A stretch of DNA of 64,000 bases from UBA964 sp037444685 (lineage in GTDB: Bacteria > Pseudomonadota > Gammaproteobacteria > Steroidobacterales > Steroidobacteraceae): NCBI GenBank assembly GCA_037444685.1, contig JBBILX010000001.1:186001-250000 (forward strand), written 5' to 3'. Numbering within the stretch: position 1 is the first letter of the stretch; each line of letters begins with the position of its first letter. The position numbers and the translations under genes were made by a program. A model generated the notes under the pieces. That model had not been told where the DNA came from and made no database searches. It saw only the letters and a program-made list of their open reading frames with translations. Positions 41,714 to 53,674 of this stretch are shown piece by piece.

Positions 41714-43035
41714 GCGGCGGCTCCCAACCCCATTCGGACCATCCACTGGCGTGCCTGCTGTTCGACTTCGGCGAGATCGAGCAGTTCTAGTTGGCGGCCG
41801 TTCACGACCTGCCGCCCGGCCAACCAGACATCGGTGATGTCGGCACGCGTGACGTCATAGAGCACGGATTCGGCGACGAGCGGCGGACTGATCCCGGGCA
41901 AGCGTGCGAGATCCACCGCGATGAAATCGGCGGATTTGCCGGCGACCAGCGAGCCGACGTCGGCATCGAGACCGAGGGCGCGCGCGCCGCCCAGCGTGGC
42001 GAGGCCCAGGGCCGCGTGGCCGTCGAGCCGGTTCGCCTCGCCGCTGGCGCCCGCCGCAAGCAGCGCGGCAAGCCGCGCCTCGGCGAGCAGGTCGGGAACG
42101 CCCGCGCTCGGGGCGCCGTCGCTGCCGAGCGCGACGGGCACGCCGCGGTCGCGCAGCGCGGCCAGAGGCGGCAGGCCGCTGCCGTGACGCAGATTGGAGG
42201 CTGGGCAGTGCACGGCAGAGATGCCCGAGCGCTGCGCGGTCTCGAGGTCCGTCTCGTCGAGCTCGATCATGTGGATGCCGGTAAAGCCCGGGCGCAGCAG
42301 GCCGAGCCGGGCGAGGCGGGCGATCGGGCGCAGGCCGTGCGCCGCGAGTGATTCGCGCACTTCGGCTGCGGTCTCGTGCAGGTGCATCGCGAGCGGCGCG
42401 TCGAGCTGGTCGGCGATCCGCCGCAGGTGACTGAGCGTCTCGTCGCCGACCGAATACGGAGCGTGCGGGGCGAAGTACAGCCGCACCCAGGGACTCGCGC
42501 GGTGGGAGTCCCACAACGATGCGCCCTTGACGAGGCAGTCGCGGGCATCCTCGGCCCAGGCGGTCCGCGCGTCGGTCACGGGCAGGCCGACGGCGACCCG
42601 CAGGCGCAGTTCGACGGCGAGCCGCGCGACCTCTTCCGGAAACAGATACATGTCTGCAAAGCTCGTGATCCCGGCAAGCAGCATCTGGGCAATGGCGAGA
42701 CGCGAACCGGCGCGCACGAACTCCGCGCTGAGCCAGCGGTTCTCCAGTGGCCAGACCGACTCCCGGAGCCACTGGCGCAGGCTGCCCTGCGGCGCCGCGA
42801 CGCGCAGCAGGGACATCGCGGCATGCGTGTGCGCATTGACGAAGCCGGGCAGCAGCACGTGGTCGAGCCGCTCGATCTGCACGGCCGCCGTGTAGTGGCT
42901 TCGCAGCGAGCTGCTCGGTGCGACCGCGACGATCCGGCCACCGGCGACGGCCAGGCCGTAACCCTCGAGTACGGCGCCGGCGGGCTCGATCGGCACCAGC
43001 CAGCGCCCATGAACTAGGAGGTCGACGGACTGCAT
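41710..43035 (-). CDS. mtaD: 5-methylthioadenosine/S-adenosylhomocysteine deaminase (TRZ/ATZ family)
   Basis: Amidohydrolase that deaminates methylthioadenosine or SAH. 441 residues. Metal and substrate residues are visible: NAHTHAAMSLLR, HLHET, the HMIELDE histidine, CPASNLRHGSG and LGSDGAPS. In Pseudomonas aeruginosa the mtaD-ubiG-phosphatase order is identical and the enzyme acts on MTA; there mtnA lies between gyrA and mtaD, but it is absent here. First gene of the ATGA-coupled operon, divergent from gyrA. Confidence 0.93.
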   Translation of the reverse strand: MQSVDLLVHGRWLVPIEPAGAVLEGYGLAVAGGRIVAVAPSSSLRSHYTAAVQIERLDHVLLPGFVNAHTHAAMSLLRVAAPQGSLRQWLRESVWPLENRWLSAEFVRAGSRLAIAQMLLAGITSFADMYLFPEEVARLAVELRLRVAVGLPVTDARTAWAEDARDCLVKGASLWDSHRASPWVRLYFAPHAPYSVGDETLSHLRRIADQLDAPLAMHLHETAAEVRESLAAHGLRPIARLARLGLLRPGFTGIHMIELDETDLETAQRSGISAVHCPASNLRHGSGLPPLAALRDRGVPVALGSDGAPSAGVPDLLAEARLAALLAAGASGEANRLDGHAALGLATLGGARALGLDADVGSLVAGKSADFIAVDLARLPGISPPLVAESVLYDVTRADITDVWLAGRQVVNGRQLELLDLAEVEQQARQWMVRMGLGAAA

Positions 43036-43132
43036 CGAAGGGGGAGCTCGCTGCGCGGGATCAGGAGGTTTTGGCAGTATATCGGCGCCGGGCCGTTGCG
43101 GGTATGCGAGCGGGCTTGGTCAGGGGGCGCTG

Positions 43133-43141
43133 TGCTAGACT
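43133..43141 (+). promoter_or_regulatory. Candidate extended -10 promoter of gyrA
   Basis: TGC followed by TAGACT (43133-43141) fits an extended -10 element; TTGGTC upstream is only 14 bases away, too close for a normal -35. It lies about 40 bases before the gyrA ATG in the 143-base gap divergent from mtaD. Nothing else is evident in that gap. Confidence 0.45.
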
Positions 43142-43178
43142 TTTCGCTTCCTTTCGGCCCGCTGCAGCACGAGCTCCG

Positions 43179-45815
<2,637 letters not shown>

Positions 45816-45859
45816 GGTCGTTCCCCATTCGTCTCTACACCGGTTCAGGATCGACTCGA

Positions 45860-46939
45860 GTGCGTGTATTCAATTTCGCCGCTGGCCCGGCCACCTTGCC
45901 GCTCGAAGTGCTGGAGCAGGCTCGTGATGAAATGACCGACTGGCAGGGCAGCGGCATGTCGGTCATGGAGGTCAGCCACCGCAGCAAGGCGTTCGTCGCC
46001 GTCGCGGAGCAGGCCGAAGCCGATCTGCGCGAGCTGCTGGCCATTCCTGCCCACTACAAGGTGCTGTTCCTTCAGGGCGGCGCGACGGGCCAGTTCGCGG
46101 CGGTCCCGCTGAACCTGACCACGCCGGAATCGGTGGTCAGCTTCATCAACACCGGTGCTTGGTCCAAGAAGGCGATCGGCGAAGCCGGCAGGTACTGCCG
46201 CACCCAGGTCATCGCCGATGAGGCCGCGAGCAACTACTCGACCGTACCCGACCCGGCATCGCTGCGGATCGACCCGCAGTCGGCGTACCTGCACTACACG
46301 CCGAACGAGACCATCGGGGGAGTGGAGTTCCCCTACGTGCCACATTCAGGCGACGTGCCGCTCGTCGCCGACATGTCCTCGACGATCCTGTCGCGCCCGA
46401 TCGATGTGTCGAAGTTCGGGCTCATCTACGCAGGGGCGCAGAAGAACATCGGTCCTTCAGGTATCTGCGTCGTGATCGTTCGTGAGGACCTGGTCGGTCG
46501 GGCCCGTCCGGACACCCCCTCCATCTGGAACTACGAGGCCATGGCGAAAGAAGGCTCGATGCTGAACACGCCGCCGACCTTCGGTCTCTATGTCGCGGGC
46601 CTCGTGTTCAAGTGGCTCATGAAGGCCGGCGGTCTCGCGGCGATCGGCGAGCGCAACCGGCAGAAGGCGGAGAAGCTGTACGCGGCGATCGACGGCTCCG
46701 GCTACTACCGCAACCCCGTGGCGAGGCACTGCCGCTCGTGGATGAACGTGCCGTTCACCATCCCCGATCCGCGGCTAGAGAAGACCTTCTGTGCCGAGGC
46801 GGCGAAGGCGGGTCTGACGAACCTCGAGGGACACCGGTCGGTCGGTGGCATGCGTGCCAGTCTCTACAACGCGATGAGCCTCGAGGGAGTGGCAGCGCTG
46901 ATCGCCTTCATGCAGGACTTCCAGCGCCGGTACGGCTGA
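45860..46939 (+). CDS. serC: Phosphoserine aminotransferase
   Basis: PLP enzyme converting 3-phosphohydroxypyruvate to phosphoserine (also used in pyridoxine synthesis). 359 residues from GTG at 45860 (AGGA nine bases upstream). Motifs: FNFAAGPATLPLEVLEQ, MSVMEVSHRSKAF, LQGGATGQFAAVPLNL, and the PLP lysine in YAGAQKNIGPSG. It lies between gyrA and serA, so two of the three serine pathway steps are adjacent. Confidence 0.97.
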   Translation: MRVFNFAAGPATLPLEVLEQARDEMTDWQGSGMSVMEVSHRSKAFVAVAEQAEADLRELLAIPAHYKVLFLQGGATGQFAAVPLNLTTPESVVSFINTGAWSKKAIGEAGRYCRTQVIADEAASNYSTVPDPASLRIDPQSAYLHYTPNETIGGVEFPYVPHSGDVPLVADMSSTILSRPIDVSKFGLIYAGAQKNIGPSGICVVIVREDLVGRARPDTPSIWNYEAMAKEGSMLNTPPTFGLYVAGLVFKWLMKAGGLAAIGERNRQKAEKLYAAIDGSGYYRNPVARHCRSWMNVPFTIPDPRLEKTFCAEAAKAGLTNLEGHRSVGGMRASLYNAMSLEGVAALIAFMQDFQRRYG

Positions 46940-46951
46940 GCGATCGCACCG

Positions 46952-48124
46952 ATGAACCGGTTCCGTATCCTCACCCTCAACGATATCAGCGTCCGCGGGC
47001 TCGAGCGCCTGCCGCGCGAGCGCTACGAGGTCGCGTCAGAACTGTCCCGCCCGGACGCGATCCTGGTGCGTTCCGCGGACATGCACGGCATGGCGATCCC
47101 GGAGAGCGTGCGAGCCGTTGGACGCGCCGGTGCGGGCGTCAACAACGTGCCGGTCGAGGCGCTGTCGCGTCGCGGCGTCGTCGTTTTCAATGCGCCCGGG
47201 GCCAATGCCAATGCGGTCAAGGAACTGGTGCTCGCCTCGCTGTTCCTCGCCGCACGCAACATCTGCCAGGCCTGGGACTTCGCGCGCTCGCTGCGCGGCG
47301 ACGACGCGGCGATCGAGGAGGCCACCGAGAAGGGCAAGAAGAAGTTCATCGGCTTCGAGCTCCCGGGCCGGACGCTAGGCGTGATCGGGCTCGGTGCCAT
47401 CGGCGTCGAGGTGGCCAATTCCGCCGAGCGGCTCGGCATGCGCGTGCTCGGCTACGACCCGCAAATCACCGTCCAGCGTGCCTGGCAGCTTTCGTCGACG
47501 GTCCAGCAGGCGCTGTCGCTGGACGACCTGTTCTCGCGCTCGGACATCGTCACCGTCCACGTACCGCTGACGGAGGCGACGCGCGCGCTCGTCAACGAGG
47601 CGCGGCTCCGGCTGTTGCCGAGCAAGGGCGTGGTGCTGAACTTCTCGCGGGCACCGATCGTCGATGACGCGGCGGTCGTCGAGGCGCTGGACGCAGGACG
47701 GCTCCATGCTTACGTCTGCGACTTCCCGAACAACGCACTCAAGGATCATCCGCGCGTCGTCACGCTGCCGCACATCGGCGCTTCGACCGGGGAAGCCGAA
47801 GAGAACTGCGCGGTCATGGTCGCCGAGACGCTGCGCGATTATCTCGAGAACGGCAATGTCCGCCACAGCGTCAATTTCCCGGAGGTCGTGCTGCCGCGCC
47901 TGCCGAACACGACCCGCCTGGCGATCGCCAACAGCAATGTTCCGAACATGGTCGGACAGATCTCGACGCTGCTCGCGGCCGAGAGGGTCAATATCGCCGA
48001 GCTGCTCAACAAGTCACGCGGTCAGTACGCCTATACGCTCGTGGACGCCGACGGCCAGATCAGCGAGGCTTTGCTGCAGCGGATCCGGGCGATCGAGGGC
48101 GTGCTCGCCGCGCGTCGGCTCTGA
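46952..48124 (+). CDS. serA: D-3-phosphoglycerate dehydrogenase, ~390-residue type
   Basis: First enzyme of serine biosynthesis. 390 residues. Substrate-binding start with GRAGAGVNNVPVEALSRRG and FNAPGANANAVKEL, Rossmann NAD domain GVIGLGAIGVEVANSAERLG, catalytic Arg in NFSRAPIVDD, His in LPHIGASTGEAEEN, and a C-terminal ACT domain (VPNMVGQISTLLAAERVNIA). The GAGVNN/DFPN signature is that of a subfamily common in Firmicutes and Bacteroidetes and differs from E. coli SerA. Related Pseudomonas/Xanthomonas clusters have pheA directly after serC, so serA looks inserted here. Confidence 0.93.
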   Translation: MNRFRILTLNDISVRGLERLPRERYEVASELSRPDAILVRSADMHGMAIPESVRAVGRAGAGVNNVPVEALSRRGVVVFNAPGANANAVKELVLASLFLAARNICQAWDFARSLRGDDAAIEEATEKGKKKFIGFELPGRTLGVIGLGAIGVEVANSAERLGMRVLGYDPQITVQRAWQLSSTVQQALSLDDLFSRSDIVTVHVPLTEATRALVNEARLRLLPSKGVVLNFSRAPIVDDAAVVEALDAGRLHAYVCDFPNNALKDHPRVVTLPHIGASTGEAEENCAVMVAETLRDYLENGNVRHSVNFPEVVLPRLPNTTRLAIANSNVPNMVGQISTLLAAERVNIAELLNKSRGQYAYTLVDADGQISEALLQRIRAIEGVLAARRL

Positions 48125-48149
48125 GGCCCGGTGCCGATAGGGAGTGCCC

Positions 48150-49298
48150 ATGGCGGCGAGGAAGCGTGCCCGCGGCAAGACGCAACGCGTGAAGTCACCG
48201 CGGCGGGATCTCGAGAGCCTGCGGAGGCAGATCGACCGCGTCGATGAGCAGTTGCATGCGTTGATCAATGAACGGGCGCGGCTCGCCCGCCTGGCCGGCG
48301 TCTCGAAGCACGCCGACGGCCACCTCGTCGACTTCTACCGCCCCGAGCGCGAGGCCGAGGTGCTGCGGCGGGCGATCGAGCGCAACCAGGCGGTACGGGC
48401 CGAGGGGGCGCTGCGCGACGAGGAGATCGTGCGCCTGTTCCGCGAGATCATGTCTGCCTGTCTCGCGCAGGAAGAGCCGCTCAAGGTCGCTTTCCTGGGT
48501 CCCGAGGGCACCTTCACGCAGGCGGCGGTGTACAAGCATTTCGGGCACTCCGTGCGCGCGCTGCCGCTGGCGGCCATCGACGAGGTGTTCCATGAGGTCG
48601 AGAGCGGGCAGGCCGACTTCGGTGTGGTGCCGATCGAGAACTCGACCGAAGGCACCGTCAATCACACGCTGGACCGCTTCCTGACCTCGCCACTCAAGAT
48701 CTGCGGCGAGGTCGAGCTCAGGATCCATCAGTACCTGATGGGACGCATGACCGAACTGTCGCAGATCGCGCGGGTCTGCAGCCATCCCCAGTCGCTGGCC
48801 CAGTGCCGCGGCTGGCTCAACGAGCACCTGCCCACGGTCGAGCGCATCGCCGTCTCGAGCAATGCCGAGGGTGCGCGCCGCGCCCGCGACGAGAACGGCA
48901 CGGCTGCGATCGCCGGTCAGACCGCGGCCGAAGTCTACGGACTCAACCTGCTCGCCACGGAGATCGAGGATAGGTCGGACAACACCACGCGCTTCTTCGT
49001 GATCGGCCGGCGACTGTTCGGCCGCAGCGGAGCGGACCGGACCACGCTGCTCGTGTCGACCGCGGAAACAGCGGGCGCCGGCGCGCTCTACCGGCTGCTC
49101 GGTCCGTTCGCGAAGCACGGCATCAGCATGACGCGAATCGAGTCGCGGCCATCGCAGCGGCGCAAGTGGGACTACGTGTTCTTCATCGACATCGAGGGTC
49201 ATGTCGATGAGCCGAATGTCGCGTCCGCGCTCGCCGAGCTCAAGGCGCAGGCTTCTCTGTACCGAGTGCTCGGGTCCTACCCGCGGGCCGTGCTCTGA
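48150..49298 (+). CDS. pheA: Bifunctional chorismate mutase / prephenate dehydratase (P-protein)
   Basis: Phenylalanine biosynthesis. 382 residues from ATG at 48150, five bases after GGGAG. A basic leader is followed by the AroQ chorismate mutase domain (LESLRRQIDRVDEQLHALIN), prephenate dehydratase (VAFLGPEGTFTQAAVYKHFG, VVPIENSTEGTVNHTLD, and the essential TRF in DNTTRFFVIGR), and an ACT domain with ESRPSQRRKWDYVFFIDIEG for phenylalanine feedback. Confidence 0.97.
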   Translation: MAARKRARGKTQRVKSPRRDLESLRRQIDRVDEQLHALINERARLARLAGVSKHADGHLVDFYRPEREAEVLRRAIERNQAVRAEGALRDEEIVRLFREIMSACLAQEEPLKVAFLGPEGTFTQAAVYKHFGHSVRALPLAAIDEVFHEVESGQADFGVVPIENSTEGTVNHTLDRFLTSPLKICGEVELRIHQYLMGRMTELSQIARVCSHPQSLAQCRGWLNEHLPTVERIAVSSNAEGARRARDENGTAAIAGQTAAEVYGLNLLATEIEDRSDNTTRFFVIGRRLFGRSGADRTTLLVSTAETAGAGALYRLLGPFAKHGISMTRIESRPSQRRKWDYVFFIDIEGHVDEPNVASALAELKAQASLYRVLGSYPRAVL

Positions 49299-49310
49299 AG
49301 GGGCTCTGAC

Positions 49311-50642
49311 GTGTTCGAGCGGTCCTGGCCCGAGGCGTCGTGGCGCGTGCTGCCGGCCCGGCACGTTGCCGGTGAGGTGGTCGTTCCGGGCGACAAGTCG
49401 GTATCGCACCGCGCGCTGATGCTCGGTGGCATCGCCGAGGGCGTGACGGACATCGAGGGTTTCCTCGAGAGCGAAGACTGCCTGGCCACGCTCGGCGCAC
49501 TGCGCGCGCTGGGCGTGACGATCGAACGCGGCGAGCCGACCCGCGTGCGCGTGCACGGCGTCGGACGGCACGGCCTGCACGCCGCGCCCGGCCCTCTCGA
49601 CATGGGGAATGCCGGAACGGCCATGCGGCTGTTCATGGGGCTGCTGTCCTGGCGGCCGTTCGACTCCACGCTGGTCGGTGATGCCTCCTTGATGAAGCGA
49701 CCGATGGAGCGCGCCGCCGCGCCGCTGCGGGCGATGGGGGCGGCGATCGAGACTCGCGAGGGTCGCCCGCCGGTCGTGATCCGCGGCGGCCGCGCGCTGC
49801 ATGCGATCGACTTCACGATGCCGGTGGCGAGCGCACAGGTGAAGTCGGCGGTCCTGCTGGCGGCCCTCGGCGCCGAGGGCACGACCCGGGTCACGGAGCC
49901 GGCACCCACACGCGATCACACCGAGCGCATGCTGGCCGGGTTCGGCGTCGAATTGGAGCGCCGCGGCGCGACGGTCGCGCTGCGCGGTGGGCAGACGCTG
50001 CGCGGCACCCGGGTCGCCATACCGGCCGACTTCTCGTCGGCGGCGTTCTTCATCGTCGCCGGGCTGCTCGGCGAAGGGCCTGGTCTCGTGTTGCGACGAG
50101 TCGGCGTCAACCCGACGCGCACGGGGCTGCTCGCGATGCTCGAGGCGATGGGGGCGGACATCCGTCTGACTCCGGTCGAGGCGGGCGGTGCCGAGCCGCT
50201 CGCCGACATCGAGGTTCGGCCCTCGCGCCTTCGCGGCATCGACGTGGCCGAAGCGCTGGTTCCGCTCGCGATCGACGAGTTTCCGGTGTTGTTCGTCGCA
50301 GCCGCCTGTGCCGAGGGCGGAACGCGGGTGCGCGGCGCCGCGGAACTGCGGGTCAAGGAGAGCGACCGGCTGGCCGCCATGGCCGAGGGCTTCAAGGCGC
50401 TTGGCGTCGAGCACGAGCTGCTTCCCGATGGAATGCGGATCCGCGGCCGCGCCGACGGGCCGGCATTCGCGGCAGGGCGGGTCCACAGCCATGGCGATCA
50501 CCGAATCGCCATGGCCTTCGCCGTCGCGAGCCTGCGCGCCGCCGGGCCGATCGAAATCGACGATACGGCCAATGTCGCGACGTCCTTCCCCGGGTTTGCG
50601 TCGCTTGCGCGCTCGATCGGCCTTCAGATCGAGGAATCCTGA
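49311..50642 (+). CDS. aroA: 3-phosphoshikimate 1-carboxyvinyltransferase (EPSP synthase)
   Basis: Sixth step of the shikimate pathway. 443 residues from GTG at 49311. Motifs: VPGDKSVSHRALMLGGIAEG, LDMGNAGTAMRLFMGLL, KSAVLLAALGAEGTT, and RVKESDRLAAMAEGF (spelled LRVKESDRLAAMAEGFKALG here). Not fused to prephenate dehydrogenase, unlike in Pseudomonas. Overlaps cmk by one base (TGATG). Confidence 0.97.
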   Translation: MFERSWPEASWRVLPARHVAGEVVVPGDKSVSHRALMLGGIAEGVTDIEGFLESEDCLATLGALRALGVTIERGEPTRVRVHGVGRHGLHAAPGPLDMGNAGTAMRLFMGLLSWRPFDSTLVGDASLMKRPMERAAAPLRAMGAAIETREGRPPVVIRGGRALHAIDFTMPVASAQVKSAVLLAALGAEGTTRVTEPAPTRDHTERMLAGFGVELERRGATVALRGGQTLRGTRVAIPADFSSAAFFIVAGLLGEGPGLVLRRVGVNPTRTGLLAMLEAMGADIRLTPVEAGGAEPLADIEVRPSRLRGIDVAEALVPLAIDEFPVLFVAAACAEGGTRVRGAAELRVKESDRLAAMAEGFKALGVEHELLPDGMRIRGRADGPAFAAGRVHSHGDHRIAMAFAVASLRAAGPIEIDDTANVATSFPGFASLARSIGLQIEES

Positions 50643-51328
50643 TGGCCGGCGACGTGCCGGTGCTCGCGATCGACGGCCCGTCGGGGTCCGGCAAGGGCAC
50701 CGTGAGCCGTCGGCTCGCCACGACGCTGGGCTGGCACCTGCTCGACAGCGGCGCGCTCTACCGCCTCGTGGCGCTCGCCGGCGCGAGGCGTGGCCTGCCG
50801 GCCGACGATGCGCTCGCCCACGCCGTGCTGGCCCGCGCCATGGACGTGCGCTTCGGCACGCACGGGGATGGGTCCGAACGCATCACGTTCGAGGGAGAGG
50901 ACGTGACCGAGGCGATCCGCGAAGAGGCGGTCAGCCGGGGTGCGTCGCGGGTCGCGGCCTGGCCGGCGGTTCGCGAGGCGCTGCTCGAACGGCAGCGGGC
51001 CTTCGCGCAGCCGCCGGGGCTGGTCGCCGATGGGCGCGACATGGGCACGGTCGTCTTTCCGGCGGCGGCGCTCAAAGTCTTCCTGACGGCAAGCGCCGAC
51101 GAGAGGGCCCGCCGTAGATATAAGCAGTTGAAAGAAAAGGGGTCCGCTGTTAGTCTTGCGGCCCTTTCGCGGGAGATAGCCGAGCGCGACGAGCGGGATT
51201 CCACCCGCGCCATCGCCCCCCTGAAGCCTGCGCCGGACGCGCTGCTGCTCGATTCGACCGGACGGTCTATCGAGGAAGTGGTCGCGAGGGTGCTCGCGGC
51301 CGGGAGGGCTCGTTCGCTCTGGCCTTGA
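50642..51328 (+). CDS. cmk: Cytidylate kinase
   Basis: Phosphorylates CMP and dCMP. 228 residues: P-loop DGPSGSGKGTV, LDSGALYRLVALA, the CMP-binding insert and DGRDMGTVVFPAAALKVFLT. The LID region DERARRRYKQL is present. One-base overlap with aroA; rpsA follows after about 130 bases, the standard order. Confidence 0.97.
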   Translation: MAGDVPVLAIDGPSGSGKGTVSRRLATTLGWHLLDSGALYRLVALAGARRGLPADDALAHAVLARAMDVRFGTHGDGSERITFEGEDVTEAIREEAVSRGASRVAAWPAVREALLERQRAFAQPPGLVADGRDMGTVVFPAAALKVFLTASADERARRRYKQLKEKGSAVSLAALSREIAERDERDSTRAIAPLKPAPDALLLDSTGRSIEEVVARVLAAGRARSLWP

Positions 51329-51461
51329 GACCGCGACGGGTCGAGTCAGTTTTCGAGGTCGGCGACGCACGGATGCGTGGCCGCGTACGAGGGCAACCCC
51401 GCAAGACCCACTGGATGAAGGGGCGGGACAGATGGGCACGGGCTTTCCGTGCATGGAAACC

Positions 51462-53150
51462 ATGACTGAATCTTTTGCACAACTGTTCGAGCAGAGCCTC
51501 GCGAACCAGCGAATCCGTCCCGGCATGATCCTGACAGGGCTCGTCGTCGACGTGACCGACGACGTCGTCGTCGTCAACGTCGGTCTAAAGTCCGAGGCGG
51601 TCATCGACATCGGCCAGTTCAAGAACGAACGCGGTGAGGTCGAGGTCAAGGTCGGCGATTCCGTCGAAGTGGCCCTCGACTCCGTCGAGGATGGGACCGG
51701 CGAGACCCGGCTGTCGCGCGAGAAGGCCAAACGCGCCCGCACCTGGACACGCCTCGAGGAGGCGTTCGCCAAGAGCGAGATCGTCACGGGCGTCATCACC
51801 GGCCGCGTCAAGGGTGGCTTCACGGTCGAAATCGACCACGTGCGCGCGTTCCTGCCGGGCTCGCTCGTCGACGTGCGTCCGGTCCGCGACACGGCCTATC
51901 TCGAGAACAAGCCGCTCGAGTTCAAGGTCATCAAGCTCGACCAGAAGCGCAACAATGTCGTCGTCTCGCGCCGCGCGGTCGTCGAGCAGGAGTTCTCCGC
52001 CGAGCGCAGCGCGCTCATGGAGAACCTGCAGGAAGGCTCGGTCGTGCGCGGGACGGTCAAGAATCTGACCGACTACGGTGCATTCGTCGACCTCGGCGGC
52101 ATCGATGGCCTGCTGCACATCACCGACATGGCCTGGAAGCGCGTCAAGCACCCGTCCGAGGTCGTCAAGGTCGGCGACGAGATCGACGTCCGCATCCTCA
52201 AGTTCGACCGCGAGCGCTCGCGCGTATCGCTGGGACTGAAGCAGCTCGGCGCCGATCCGTGGGAGAATATCGCCCGCCGCTACCCGCCCAACACGCGCGT
52301 GTTCGGCAAGGTCACGAACATCGCCGACTACGGCGCGTTCGTCGAGATCGAGGACGGCGTCGAGGGTCTCGTGCACGTCTCGGAGATGGACTGGACCAAT
52401 AAGAACGTCAACCCGGCCAAGGTCGTCTCGACCGGTCAGGAAGTCGAGGTCATGGTCCTCGACGTCGACGAGGAGCGTCGCCGCATCAGCCTCGGGCTCA
52501 AGCAATGCGCGCCGAATCCCTGGAAGGAGTTTGCCGAGAACTACAACCGCGGCGATCGCGTCTCCGGCCAGATCAAGTCGATCACCGATTTCGGCATCTT
52601 CATCGGTCTCAGCGGCAACATCGACGGCCTCGTCCATCTCTCCGACATCTCCTGGGACGTCCCCGGGGAGGAGGCCGTGCGCAGCTATCAGAAGGGCCAG
52701 CAGATCGAAGCGATGGTGCTGTCTATCGATCCCGAGCGCGAGCGCATCAGCCTCGGCATCAAGCAGCTCGCCAAGGACCCGTTCTCGGCGTACATCGCCG
52801 ACCATCCGAAAGGCAGCATCGTCCGCGGCGTCGTCAAGGAAGTGGACGCGCGTGGCGCGGTCATCGACCTCGGCAATGGCATCGAGGGTCAGCTGCGCGC
52901 ATCGGAGCTCGGACGTGACCGGGTCGAGGATGCGCGCCAGTTCCTCAAGGTCGGCGACGAGGTCGAAGCGAAGTTCATCGGTGTCGATCGCAAGACGCGC
53001 ACGATCTCGCTGTCGGTCAAGGCCAAGGAAGCCCACGAGGAGCAGGAGGCGATGCAGAACTATCGTTCCGAGCAGACCGGCACAGCCGGCATGAGCCTCG
53101 GCGAACTGCTCAAGGCGCAGATCAACAGCGGAGATCGCGACCGCGGCTGA
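51462..53150 (+). CDS. rpsA: 30S ribosomal protein S1
   Basis: mRNA-binding ribosomal protein. 562 residues with six S1 repeats, e.g. IRPGMILTGLVVDVTDDVVVVNV, VRGTVKNLTDYGAFVDLGG, VFGKVTNIADYGAFVEIEDG and VSGQIKSITDFGIFIGLSGN. The start at 51462 (MTESFAQLFEQSL) matches the family; in-frame ATGs at 51432 (better Shine-Dalgarno GAAGGGG) and 51453 would add ten or three residues. The ~130-base leader has no clear sigma70 promoter; S1 represses its own translation in E. coli. Confidence 0.96.
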   Translation: MTESFAQLFEQSLANQRIRPGMILTGLVVDVTDDVVVVNVGLKSEAVIDIGQFKNERGEVEVKVGDSVEVALDSVEDGTGETRLSREKAKRARTWTRLEEAFAKSEIVTGVITGRVKGGFTVEIDHVRAFLPGSLVDVRPVRDTAYLENKPLEFKVIKLDQKRNNVVVSRRAVVEQEFSAERSALMENLQEGSVVRGTVKNLTDYGAFVDLGGIDGLLHITDMAWKRVKHPSEVVKVGDEIDVRILKFDRERSRVSLGLKQLGADPWENIARRYPPNTRVFGKVTNIADYGAFVEIEDGVEGLVHVSEMDWTNKNVNPAKVVSTGQEVEVMVLDVDEERRRISLGLKQCAPNPWKEFAENYNRGDRVSGQIKSITDFGIFIGLSGNIDGLVHLSDISWDVPGEEAVRSYQKGQQIEAMVLSIDPERERISLGIKQLAKDPFSAYIADHPKGSIVRGVVKEVDARGAVIDLGNGIEGQLRASELGRDRVEDARQFLKVGDEVEAKFIGVDRKTRTISLSVKAKEAHEEQEAMQNYRSEQTGTAGMSLGELLKAQINSGDRDRG

Positions 53151-53222
53151 AGCAAGAATGGCGGCGCCCGGGACCACCTCGTCCCCGGGCAGCCGTCCCG
53201 CCAGGGGTGTCGGGGGCGACGC

Positions 53223-53525
53223 ATGACGAAGTCCGAACTCATCGAGATCATCGCTGCGCGACAGAAGCATCTGCCCGCCAAGGACGTCGAGCTCGCGCTC
53301 AAGCAGATGCTCGAGATCATGAGCGACGCACTCGCCACCGGGGAGCGCATCGAGATCCGGGGATTCGGCAGCTTCTCGCTGCATTTCCGCCCGCCGCGTC
53401 AGGGGCGCAATCCCAAGACCGGGGAAGCCGTGGCGCTGTCGGGCAAGTACGTGCCGCACTTCAAGCCTGGCAAGGACCTCCGCGAGAAGGTCAATCAGGG
53501 CGCCGACAAGCCGATTCGCGACTGA
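53223..53525 (+). CDS. ihfB: Integration host factor subunit beta
   Basis: DNA-bending nucleoid protein, heterodimer with IHF-alpha. 100 residues: MTKSELIEIIAARQKHLPAK, ALATGERIEIRGFGSFSLHF, the arm with RQGRNPKTGE (the intercalating proline region), and HFKPGKDLREKVN. Position immediately downstream of rpsA is the standard ihfB location. The gap from rpsA contains an imperfect GC hairpin (about 53165-53190) without a T-tract. Confidence 0.97.
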   Translation: MTKSELIEIIAARQKHLPAKDVELALKQMLEIMSDALATGERIEIRGFGSFSLHFRPPRQGRNPKTGEAVALSGKYVPHFKPGKDLREKVNQGADKPIRD

Positions 53526-53674
53526 ACTTCCGCCGTTTCGTGGGCGGGAGGTCCCTCCCTGGCGCCGAGTGCGCACGAATTCGGGTGATTGCGGCGGATT
53601 CGCGGCTCCAAGCAGGCGATCATGCCAACTAGGCTGCCTTCCCGCGGCGCCTTGCCGCGAAGGAGGCTGTCACC

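Noticed and set aside
48195..50501. Open reading frame of 768 codons opposite pheA and aroA
   Set aside because: It spans two intact genes antisense and shows no domain, as usual for high-GC DNA.
51585..53576. Open reading frame of 663 codons opposite rpsA
   Set aside because: Asp/Leu/Arg-rich mirror of the repeated S1 domains; the plus strand has full S1 homology.
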